Assembly (NCBI GenBank): GCA_947041065.1
Contig: CAMRCV010000028.1
Span: forward strand, 1 to 6,589
Direction: 5' to 3'
DNA: 6,589 bases
Source: an uncultured Mycoplasma sp.
Lineage (GTDB): Bacteria; Bacillota_I; Bacilli_A; Mycoplasmatales; Metamycoplasmataceae
Shown here piece by piece: positions 1-6,164 of the stretch. The notes under the pieces are model-generated. The model was not told the origin of the DNA. It worked only from the letters and a program-made list of their open reading frames with translations, and made no database searches. A program made the position numbers and the translations under genes. Within the stretch, counting starts at the first letter, position 1. Each line of letters starts with the position of its first letter.

Positions 1-322
1 TCAAAACTTATCAGGTGGTCAAAAACAAAGAGTCTCTATTGCAAGAACTTTGTCTAAAGAATCTAAAATATTAATTTTTGACGATGCCACTTCTGCTCTT
101 GATAATATTACTGAGAAAAAAATATTAGAGTCAATTAATAGAATAAAACAAAACATTACACAAATTTTTGTTGCTCAAAAAATTTCAACAATTAAAGATA
201 TGGACCAAATAATTGTTTTAGACAAAGGTTTAATTGTCGGAAAAGGAACTCATGATGAATTAATAAAATCATGTAATGTTTACAAAGAAATAAATGAATT
301 TCAGGATAAGGAGGTTAAATAA
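1..322 (+). CDS. ABC exporter half-transporter, C-terminal end of nucleotide-binding domain (partial; degenerate-site subunit)
   Basis: This is the last 106 residues of an ABC transporter subunit whose start lies before the window. The frame begins at base 2 and ends at TAA 320-322. It opens with the canonical signature LSGGQ (bases 8-22), then a Walker B/D-loop reading ILIFDDATSALD and a switch region reading FVAQKIST. Two catalytic positions are non-canonical: the Walker B glutamate is Asp (codon 83-85) and the switch histidine is Gln (codon 176-178). In heterodimeric exporters such as TM287/288, LmrCD and BmrCD, these substitutions mark the subunit supplying Walker A, Walker B and switch of the degenerate, non-hydrolysing site. 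The stop overlaps the next gene's ATG by one base, so the two are translationally coupled and very probably form a dimer in the membrane. Walker A and the membrane domain are outside the window. The substrate is unknown; drugs, lipids and peptides are all possible. Confidence 0.93.
   Translation, partial: QNLSGGQKQRVSIARTLSKESKILIFDDATSALDNITEKKILESINRIKQNITQIFVAQKISTIKDMDQIIVLDKGLIVGKGTHDELIKSCNVYKEINEFQDKEVK
308..314 (+). promoter_or_regulatory. Strong ribosome binding site of the second ABC gene
   Basis: AAGGAGG ends 7 bases before the ATG at 322 and lies inside the last codons of the upstream ABC gene. It fixes the start at 322 and shows the TAATG-type one-base overlap is a genuine coupled junction. 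Confidence 0.85.
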
Positions 323-2157
323 TGGCAAAAAAACAACCCAAAACACAAGTTCCCAAAATTCAATTAGGTCAATTGGTAAAGCTATTTTCAGAATTTTTTA
401 AAGCTGATAAAGTTTTATTGATAGTTTGTTTATTCATATCTTTTATTTCATCTGCTTCAATTATTATGGCTTCTATTTTTACTGGATTTACATTAGACCA
501 ATTTACAAATTCTTTTGCAGTAGATTCTTTAGGTGGAAGCGCTATGACAGATCAAGAACTACTAAATGTAACTTATGTGTTTTTAATAACCATTTCTTGT
601 TATATAACTTATTTTATTACTAATCATTCTTTGTTTATGATAACCATCTCACTCTCTTATAGAGCGGGTTCAAGAATTCGTAATGCAGTTTTTGAAAAAC
701 TTATTTCTGTTTCAATCAATTATATTGATAAAAACAAGGCAGGAGAATTAATTTCTAGAACAACTACAGATGTTGATCAATTTATTTCTAATTCAGTTCA
801 AATGTTTGCGTCAATGTTTATATCGCCGTTTATTATTTTAGCATCAATCATTGCTTTATTGATTTATTCTCCCGCGCTAGCATTAATTACATTTGTGATG
901 ATGTGTATATTTTTTATGGGTTCTATTTTAATTGCTAAATCAGCGGCACCAAATTATTCTAAAATGCAAGAAAAAGTTGGTGAAATCGGAGCTTATAGTG
1001 AAGAACATATTAAAAACAAAGTAGCTATCTATCTTTTTGGTCAACAAGAAAAAGTAATTAATGAATTTGACAAAATTAACAACAAACATGCAAATCAATT
1101 TTGAAAAGCGGAATATAAAACTGGGATTCTTTGACCGTATACAGATTTAACTGAAAATTTTTCATATGGAATAATTTATATTATTGGATTAATATTTATA
1201 GCTTTCAATTTACCTCATGGAGGAATTCAAGCAACACTTACATTAGGAACAATTACATCATTTGTTTTGATGGTTAGACAAGTTAATGGTGAGTTAGGAA
1301 ATATGGCCAGATTTGCAACATTTATTCAAAAAATAATTTTTAGTGCTGTCAGAATTAGGGAAATATTAATTGTTAACAATGATGTTAATATCGGAACTGA
1401 TAAAGTTGAAAACTTAGATGGTGATATTATCTTTGAAAATGTTAATTTTTCATATGATGAAGGTCCTACTATCATCAAAGATTTTAATCTACATGTTAAG
1501 CAAGGTCAAAAAGTCGCCATTGTTGGTCCTACAGGAAGTGGGAAAACAACCTTGATTAATTTATTACTTCGTTTTTATGAACTTGATTCTGGAACTATAA
1601 AAATAGGTGGACAAAATATTCAAGATTTAGATAAATATAATTTAAGAAAATTTATCTCTGTAGTTTTACAAGAAGTTTCTTTATTTTCAGAATCTATTGC
1701 AACAAATATTGCTTACGGTCATAGTCGTGGTGTTGCTAATATTGAAGATATTAAAGTAGCTGCAAAAGAAATAGGTTCAAATCACTTTATCAATTTATTA
1801 CCAAATAATTATGATCAAGTAGTTGAAGATTCAAATGATTTTTCAGCAGGTGAATCGCAATTACTTTCATTGACAAGAGCTTATTATTCTCCTTCAAATA
1901 TTTTAATTTTAGATGAAGCAACTTCTAATGTTGATTCCAAAACAGAACATAATGTTCAAAAAGGAATTCTAAAAATTATGGAGAATAAAACAACTTTTGT
2001 TATTGCTCATAGATTGTCAACAATTGTAAATTCAGATATTATTATTGTAATGAAAGATGGTCTTATCATCGAAAAAGGAAATCATAATGAATTGCTTGAA
2101 CTAAATGGTTTCTATCATAATTTATATAATTCTAATATCCTGGAAAATGAAGAATAG
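322..2157 (+). CDS. ABC exporter, membrane domain fused to ATP-binding domain (catalytic-site subunit of a heterodimer)
   Basis: The protein has 611 residues when UGA at 1102-1104 (residue 261) and 1132-1134 (residue 271) is read as Trp; it ends at TAG. The first ~340 residues form the exporter membrane domain, with hydrophobic segments near 31-56, 82-108, 160-205 and 279-320. These include the usual paired helices around the central loop with SRTTTDVDQF (145-154). The ATPase domain follows: Walker A GPTGSGKT (402-409), Q-loop Gln 450, signature FSAGE (507-511) instead of LSGGQ, Walker B ILILDE with catalytic Glu 532, and switch His 563 in IAHRLST. Intact Walker B and His with a degraded signature is the exact complement of the upstream subunit. 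The dimer would therefore have one consensus site (this Walker A/B plus the partner's LSGGQ) and one degenerate site. The transported substrate cannot be inferred. Under the standard code the gene would wrongly appear split into two pieces. Confidence 0.95.
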
Positions 2158-2171
2158 AAATATCCAAATAT

Positions 2172-2220
2172 AAAAAAACATTCCCTTTAATCATGGGGAA
2201 TGTTTTATTATCTATTTTTT
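2172..2220. terminator. Bidirectional intrinsic terminator between convergent ABC and deo operons
   Basis: There is an 11-bp perfect stem, AAAACATTCCC (2175-2185) with GGGAATGTTTT (2196-2206), around a 10-base loop. On the + strand it is followed by a T-rich stretch ending in TTTTTT by 2220. On the - strand the stem runs straight into T7 (the A7 at 2172-2178), an ideal terminator for deoC, whose stop lies 24 bases upstream in that direction. Its place between two convergent genes fits a shared terminator. Confidence 0.9.
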
Positions 2221-2230
2221 TAAAGAATAA

Positions 2231-2893
2231 TTAATATTTTTCTTTAGGAGTTTGACCTGTTAAAATAGCGATTGAAGATGATGTTCCAAATCTTTCTACA
2301 CCCAATGCTGCATATTGTTCTAAGTCATCAATTGTTTTAATGCCTCCAGCAGCCTTCATTTTTATTTTACCTTTAATTACTTTGTTGAAGATTTCAATAT
2401 CTTTTAAAGTAGCTCCTCTATAAGAAAACCCAGTACTTGTTTTAATGAAGTCAGCTCCAGAAGCTAAAACAATCTCTGCAGATTTTTCAATTTCATAATC
2501 TTTCAATAATGCTGTTTCAACAATTACCTTAAGAACTTTGTTTCCAATAACTTCTTTAATCTTTTTAATTTCATTTAAAACGTAATCATATTGACCATCT
2601 CTAAAACGACCAATATTCATAACCATATCTATTTCGTCTGCCCCATGATCAATTGCTAATTTAGCTTCTTGAACTTTAGCTTGTGTAGCACTTGCCCCTA
2701 AAGGAAATCCTATAACTGAAATAATTTTAATATCAGCTTTACCAATTTTATCTTTAGCATGTTTTATTCAAGATGAATTAATACACACACCTCCGAATTT
2801 TCATTCAAGTGCTTCCTCAATTAATTTATCAATTTCTTTACTAGTACCTTCTGGTTTTAAGTAAGTGTGATCTATCATGTTTTCAAATTTCAT
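2231..2893 (-). CDS. deoC: Deoxyribose-phosphate aldolase
   Basis: DeoC cleaves 2-deoxy-D-ribose-5-phosphate to glyceraldehyde-3-phosphate and acetaldehyde in the cytoplasm, the last step of deoxynucleoside catabolism. The protein has 220 residues, close to the usual bacterial short form. UGA must be read as Trp at residues 31 (2801-2803) and 42 (2768-2770); read with the standard code, only the last 131 residues would appear. Visible active-site elements are Asp 89 in DEIDMV, the Schiff-base Lys 151 in FIKTSTGFS, and the assisting Lys 180 in MKAAGGIK. The TIM-barrel pattern is continuous from IDHTYLKP to FGTSSS. The ATG at 2893 is preceded by AAGGAGAG (2905-2898), which overlaps the stop codon of deoA. 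It is the last gene of deoD-deoA-deoC and is followed by a strong terminator. Confidence 0.97.
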
Positions 2894-2897
2894 ATAA

Positions 2898-2905
2898 CTC
2901 TCCTT
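2898..2905 (-). promoter_or_regulatory. deoC ribosome binding site overlapping the deoA stop
   Basis: AAGGAGAG on the - strand overlaps the deoA stop codon (TAA, 2906-2904) by two bases and sits 4 bases upstream of the deoC ATG when measured from its last G (7 bases from the AAGGA core). It confirms the ATG at 2893 as the deoC start and suggests that ribosomes ending deoA can re-initiate on deoC. Confidence 0.8.
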
Positions 2906-4199
2906 AATTAATTTTATCAAGAATAATTTTATTAGATATAACTTTATTATTTATTTTATATCCCTTATTTAACTCTTTGATTAAAGATAGGTCAATAATT
3001 TTTGTTGAATATAAAACAAAAAGAATATCGCCTTTTTTAATAAAGTCATTAGTTATTTTTTTTAACTCAATTCCTGCTTCAAAATCAATAACATCTTTTT
3101 TGGTTTTTCTACCAGCACCTAATTTTAAAGCAACATTACCAAATACTAATGAATCATTAATTTCTAAAAATCCATTTTCAGTAGCTAAAATTTCTATTTT
3201 GTTTTTCGGATTTCAAAATAAAGGATTTTTTAAATAGTTTAAATCCCCGCCTTGTGCTTCGATTAGTTCATAAAATTTATTTAAAGCTTTACCTGACGAT
3301 ATAGTTTCTCTTGCCATTCTTTCACCGTCTGCTTCGTTAGATACAATTTTTGCTTGCATAAGCATAGTTGCTGCTGAGCTTAGACATAATTTTAAAAAAT
3401 TAGCTTCACCTTTTCCAGACAGGGTGGCTATTGATTCAATGATCTCGTTTTTATTACCAATCATTTTTCCTAAAGGCTGACTCATATTAGTTATTTCGAC
3501 TTTAACATCTTTATTTAAAGACTTACCAATTTTAATCATAATGTTACCCAATTGTTGTGCTGATTTTAAATCTTTCATAAATGCGCCATTACCACATTTG
3601 ATATCTAATAAAATAGCATCACTTCCAGTTGCTAGTTTTTTAGACATAATCGAAGAAGCTATTAGTGGTAAAGAATCAACAGTTCCAGTTACATCTCTAA
3701 GTGCATAAATCATTTTATCTGCAGGAACTAATAAATCGGTTTGACCAATAATAGAAATCCCTATTTTATTAACAACTCTTTTAAATTCATCAATTGATAA
3801 AAAACAATCAAAACCAGGTATAGATTCTAGTTTGTCAATTGTCCCTCCGGTATGACCTAAACCTCTTCCAGACATTTTGGCAACAATTCCACCACAGGCT
3901 GCAACGATTGGGCCAAGTACTAAAGATGTTTTATCTCCTACTCCACCAGTTGAATGTTTATCTAATTTAATTCCTAATATCGAAGTTAAATCAATAGTTT
4001 GACCTGAGTATAACATAGCTTCTGTTAAATCTGCTGTTTCTTGTTCATTTAAACCGTTAAAATAAATAGCCATTAATAAAGCTGACATTTGATAGTCAGG
4101 AATTTTTTTGTTAGTAAATCCTTTGATAATAAAAGAAATTTCTTCTTTTGAAATTTCTTCATTATTTTTCTTTTTATTTATTATATCTACTGTATTCAT
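2904..4199 (-). CDS. deoA: Pyrimidine-nucleoside phosphorylase (thymidine/uridine)
   Basis: DeoA reversibly phosphorolyses thymidine, deoxyuridine and probably uridine to base plus (deoxy)ribose-1-phosphate. The protein has 431 residues from ATG 4199, close to Bacillus Pdp in length. UGA at 3213-3215 encodes Trp 329; without this reading, the last ~100 residues would be lost. Motifs are KHSTGGVGD (81-89, phosphate binding), the family signature SGRGLGHTGGTIDKLES (110-126), and ALRDVTGT...LIASSIMSKK, which supplies Arg 168, Ser 183 and Lys 187 for the pyrimidine base. Lys 108 just before MSGRG is the residue I recall from broad-specificity Pdp enzymes rather than strict thymidine phosphorylases. 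A GTG at 4205, in frame, has better spacing from AAAGG (4216-4212), so two extra N-terminal residues are possible; ATG is chosen because MNTVDII aligns with the family N-terminus. It lies 10 bases before deoC and about 30 bases after deoD. Confidence 0.96.
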
Positions 4200-4231
4200 A
4201 ACCACTATTTGCCTTTAAAGATATTAACCTT

Positions 4232-4930
4232 TTATAAAATTGCTAATGCCAATTCCATCATATCTTTAAAAGAATTTTGTCTTTCTTCAGCACTTGATTC
4301 TTCATTGCTAATTAAATTATCTGAAACAGTTAGAATACAAGCTGCTTGCTTACCAAGTTTTTCAGCATTAGTAAATAAAGCATAAGATTCCATTTCCACA
4401 ACTAATGATTGTGTTTTTTCAATTCTATCCTTTAAAGGTATTGATGAATAAAAAACATCCGATGAATGAACTCTTCCTTGAGTTATTTTTGTACCCATTT
4501 TTTTAGCTTCAGCAATAATCTTGTCGTTTAATTCTTTTGAAGGTAACATAATTTCTTTTGCTTCTCCTAAAACTAATTCTGTAAAAGAAGTATTTTCACT
4601 AATTGCTTCAGTTGCTAAAATTAAATCATAAATTTTAATATCCGCTTTATAAGAACCTGCTGATCCTACTCTAATAATATTATCAACATCATAAAATTTA
4701 AAAAGTTCATATGAATAAATTCCTATAGAAGGACAACCCATACCTCCTCCAGCAACAGTTACTAATTTTCCGTTATATGTTCCTGTATACATAAACATGT
4801 TTCTAATTTGATTAACAAGTTTTACATCTTTTAAATAATTGTCAGCAATAAATTTAGCTCTTAAAGGATCTCCTGGCATTAAAACTGTTTTTGCTATTTC
4901 GCCTTTTTTTGCATTTATGTGTGGTGTCAT
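4232..4930 (-). CDS. deoD: Purine-nucleoside phosphorylase, DeoD (hexameric) type
   Basis: DeoD phosphorolyses purine ribo- and deoxyribonucleosides to free base plus pentose-1-phosphate. The protein has 232 residues, the usual length for the family. Residues known from the E. coli enzyme fall at nearly identical numbers: His 4 (contributed to the neighbouring subunit's site), Gly 20 and Arg 24 in MPGDPLRA, Arg 87 and Ser 90 in RVGSAGS (phosphate), Met 180 and Glu 181 in VEMES (ribose), Asp 204 in TVSDN and Arg 217 in AEERQ (base protonation). The protein therefore looks fully active. It contains no tryptophan. The start at ATG 4930 is set by the MTPHIN N-terminus and a modest AGGA at 4940-4937. 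It is the first gene of the deo operon, and a -10 candidate lies about 44 bases upstream. Confidence 0.97.
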   Translation of the reverse strand: MTPHINAKKGEIAKTVLMPGDPLRAKFIADNYLKDVKLVNQIRNMFMYTGTYNGKLVTVAGGGMGCPSIGIYSYELFKFYDVDNIIRVGSAGSYKADIKIYDLILATEAISENTSFTELVLGEAKEIMLPSKELNDKIIAEAKKMGTKITQGRVHSSDVFYSSIPLKDRIEKTQSLVVEMESYALFTNAEKLGKQAACILTVSDNLISNEESSAEERQNSFKDMMELALAIL

Positions 4931-4973
4931 AATTTATCCTATATTTTCTATTTTTTATTACTTAATTAAATTA

Positions 4974-4979
4974 ATTATA
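4974..4979 (-). promoter_or_regulatory. Candidate -10 box of the deo operon promoter
   Basis: A perfect TATAAT on the - strand ends 43 bases before the deoD ATG, predicting a leader of roughly 35-40 bases. The sequence 17 bases further upstream reads TTTATG, only a weak match to TTGACA. Chance TATAAT matches are common in such AT-rich DNA, so this is a position-based call. Confidence 0.5.
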
Positions 4980-5155
4980 TTACACAATTTTAAAAGCATA
5001 AAGAAATTAAGAATTTTAATTCAACTACTTTTAATTTTCTTATTAATTTATAATATTAATTATATTTTATGGTCTCTTATTCATGTTTATTTTTTTGTAA
5101 TAAAACAAGAAGGTAATTTTAACTTTATCTATGTTGGTTAAATAGATTAGTAATG

Positions 5156-5167
5156 TTTCAAATGAAA
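5156..5167. promoter_or_regulatory. Inverted repeat TTTCA-AA-TGAAA, upstream copy
   Basis: Perfect 5-bp arms TTTCA and TGAAA are separated by two bases, about 21 bases upstream of the rpiR -10 candidate. A near copy covers the rpiR start codon about 40 bases away, close to four helical turns. The pair could be an operator for the adjacent RpiR-family protein; this is inference from symmetry and position only. Confidence 0.35.
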
Positions 5168-5188
5168 TTATTAATAGCAATAAATATG

Positions 5189-5194
5189 TATAAT
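5189..5194 (+). promoter_or_regulatory. Candidate -10 box of rpiR (leaderless start)
   Basis: A perfect TATAAT, with TG directly before it, lies 7 bases upstream of the rpiR ATG at 5202. Transcription normally starts 6-8 bases after the -10, so the mRNA would begin at or next to the start codon. No clear -35 is visible. A second TATAAT at 5049-5054 would instead give a leader of about 140 bases. Confidence 0.5.
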
Positions 5195-5196
5195 TA

Positions 5197-5207
5197 TTTC
5201 AATGAAA
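5197..5207. promoter_or_regulatory. Inverted repeat TTTCA-A-TGAAA over the rpiR start codon
   Basis: Perfect 5-bp arms are separated by one base, the A of the ATG. The site covers the predicted transcription start and first codons of rpiR. Together with the copy at 5156-5167, it could allow autorepression. It has not been shown to bind anything, and part of it is constrained by coding sequence. Confidence 0.35.
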
Positions 5208-6026
5208 ATAAATGAAATAATAAAATTAAACAATTCTCTTAGTGATTTAGAAATTGAAATAGTTAAAGAAATTAATGTTAACCCTAGTCAATTTCTTTTG
5301 TTAAACATTGTTGATTATTCTAAATCAATATTTACTTCTAAATCAACTATTTCTCGTCTTTCACAAAAATTAGGTTTTTCAACAATATTAGAAATGAAAT
5401 TATTTATTAACCAAGAATTAACTAAACAACAAATGTCTTACGGAATAAGTAGCAACAACACAACTGATGATAGAGTTAATAATTTAAGGTCATATAATAA
5501 TTATGCAATAAATGAAACTTTAATAAATTTAGACTTAAAAAATTTTTCAACAATTTGCAAACAAATATTAAATTCTAAAAAAATAATTATCTTTGGTGTG
5601 GCTTCTTCTTATTTAGCAAGTTTAGAACTAGCGACAAACCTTCAAAAAATTGGGCTAAATGTTGCAGCTTCAAATGACATTCATAATTCTATATTAAAAG
5701 TTGCTCATTTTAATGATGATGATTTATTGATTTGTTTTTCGAAATCAGGAACTACAAAAGAAGTTCTCTTCTTAAATGAATGTGTCAAATCTATTGGAGG
5801 AAAAACACTTTTAATTACAGCTAGAAATGAAGAATTAAAAAATATTGATTTCAAAATTAATTTAAGAGATTTACAAAAAAATAGTAGAGTAATTGCCACT
5901 AGTTCAAAAATTTCACAAATTATATTATCCGATGCCATATTTTTAGAAATATATTCTATGATAAATAAAAGTAATCAAATTGAAAAAGAAAGAGAGTTTT
6001 TAAGAAAATGGGAAAAATTCCAATAA
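5202..6026 (+). CDS. RpiR-family transcriptional regulator (HTH plus SIS phosphosugar domain)
   Basis: This 274-residue protein has the two-domain RpiR/MurR layout. An N-terminal helix-turn-helix domain spans residues ~1-75, with the recognition region FTSKSTISRLSQKLGFST near 44-61. A linker leads to a SIS domain (~120-255) containing IIIFGVASSYLASLELATNL (128-147) and the phosphosugar-binding ICFSKSGTTKE (177-187). Such proteins usually bind DNA as dimers and respond to a sugar phosphate. The next gene is nanE, so ManNAc-6-P or a related amino-sugar phosphate is the likely effector; regulation of the divergent deo operon is also conceivable. ATG 5202 is the only possible ATG start, because an in-frame TAA lies at 5181 and the next in-frame Met is residue 65. 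No Shine-Dalgarno sequence precedes it. The single Trp (270) uses UGG, unlike the UGA used elsewhere in the window. A NanR-like role is likely but unproven. Confidence 0.93.
   Translation: MKINEIIKLNNSLSDLEIEIVKEINVNPSQFLLLNIVDYSKSIFTSKSTISRLSQKLGFSTILEMKLFINQELTKQQMSYGISSNNTTDDRVNNLRSYNNYAINETLINLDLKNFSTICKQILNSKKIIIFGVASSYLASLELATNLQKIGLNVAASNDIHNSILKVAHFNDDDLLICFSKSGTTKEVLFLNECVKSIGGKTLLITARNEELKNIDFKINLRDLQKNSRVIATSSKISQIILSDAIFLEIYSMINKSNQIEKEREFLRKWEKFQ
6008..6022 (+). repeat. 15-nt direct repeat, copy 1 (inside rpiR 3' end)
   Basis: ATGGGAAAAATTCCA occurs here within the last codons of rpiR (part of KWEKFQ) and again exactly at 6060-6074, 52 bases downstream, roughly five helical turns. 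The core GGAA-AAA-TTCC is itself symmetric. It may be a paired protein-binding site upstream of the nanE promoter. Confidence 0.75.
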
Positions 6027-6029
6027 TAT

Positions 6030-6049
6030 AACTTGTTTCCAACTTGTTT
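6030..6049 (+). repeat. Short tandem direct repeat AACTTGTTT
   Basis: AACTTGTTT occurs at 6030-6038 and 6041-6049, 11 bases apart (one helical turn), between the two copies of the 15-nt repeat. It could be part of a regulatory site or chance in AT-rich DNA. No functional terminator hairpin is evident here. Confidence 0.4.
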
Positions 6050-6059
6050 TTACTTTTTG

Positions 6060-6074
6060 ATGGGAAAAATTCCA
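6060..6074 (+). repeat. 15-nt direct repeat, copy 2 (intergenic)
   Basis: This is an exact second copy of ATGGGAAAAATTCCA, here followed by T so that the ends ATGG and CCAT are complementary. It lies about 15 bases upstream of the nanE -35 candidate, a typical place for an activator or a looping repressor. It is not followed by a T-run, so it is not a terminator. Confidence 0.75.
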
Positions 6075-6089
6075 TGAATAATTATTCTA

Positions 6090-6117
6090 TTGTTGATTCA
6101 TATATTATGTCTATACA
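6090..6117 (+). promoter_or_regulatory. Candidate nanE promoter
   Basis: TTGTTG (6090-6095) and TATACA (6112-6117) are separated by 16 bases and would start transcription near 6123-6125, about 40 bases before nanE. TATATT at 6101-6106 is an alternative -10. Its presence implies nanE is not simply read through from rpiR. Confidence 0.45.
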
Positions 6118-6137
6118 TGAGTGTTTTAAAAACTCAT
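6117..6137. promoter_or_regulatory. 21-nt operator-like palindrome before nanE
   Basis: Arms ATGAGTGTTT (6117-6126) and AAAAACTCAT (6128-6137) flank a central T at 6127. Nine of ten base pairs match; only G6123 against A6131 fails. It overlaps the edge of the proposed -10 and the expected transcription start, where a repressor would block RNA polymerase. The adjacent RpiR-family protein is the obvious candidate ligand, by inference. It has no following T-run, so a terminator is unlikely; an mRNA hairpin in the leader remains possible. Confidence 0.6.
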
Positions 6138-6151
6138 TCATAGTCAAATAT

Positions 6152-6157
6152 AAGGAA
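6152..6157 (+). promoter_or_regulatory. nanE ribosome binding site
   Basis: AAGGAA ends 7 bases before the ATG at 6165 and fixes the nanE start. It contrasts with the missing ribosome binding site of rpiR. Confidence 0.75.
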
Positions 6158-6164
6158 ACAAAAT

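Larger units (their letters stand above)
4931..5201. promoter_or_regulatory. Divergent deoD/rpiR intergenic control region
   Basis: This extremely AT-rich stretch of 271 bases separates two outward-facing transcription units. I see a deoD-directed -10 on the - strand, an rpiR-directed -10 on the + strand, and two short inverted repeats near the rpiR end. I found no RNA gene and no credible small gene in it. A + strand open frame crosses the first two-thirds but lacks a start codon and ribosome binding site of its own. Confidence 0.7.

Noticed and set aside
426..623. A second + strand open frame inside the ABC exporter gene.
   Set aside because: It is an out-of-frame shadow of the first membrane helices, rich in Phe, Tyr and Ile as expected from AT-rich codons.
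1102..1267. The second ABC gene as a pseudogene or as two genes (membrane part plus a separate ATPase starting near 1267).
   Set aside because: The frame is continuous through two UGA codons, with the fifth and sixth membrane helices lying between the pieces, so it is a single intact gene under code 4.
2977..3237. A + strand open frame of 86 codons opposite deoA.
   Set aside because: It lies wholly antisense to the conserved C-terminal part of deoA and shows no motif of its own.
4839..5141. A + strand open frame of about 100 codons crossing the deoD start and the intergenic region, rich in hydrophobic residues.
   Set aside because: Its only start lies inside deoD on the opposite strand, the intergenic part has no ATG start or ribosome binding site, and AT-rich DNA read without UGA stops easily gives hydrophobic strings.
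4931..5201. A riboswitch, tRNA, small RNA or CRISPR array in the longest non-coding stretch.
   Set aside because: No strong long-range stems, cloverleaf, conserved riboswitch core or regularly spaced repeats are visible; the region reads as AT-rich promoter DNA.
5705..5938. A - strand open frame of 77 codons opposite the regulator gene.
   Set aside because: It is antisense to the well-conserved SIS domain, with no start signal or recognisable protein.
6008..6060. A terminator between rpiR and nanE formed by GGAA-AAA-TTCC.
   Set aside because: The stem is only about four pairs with a three-base loop and neither copy is followed by a T-run; a binding site is more plausible.
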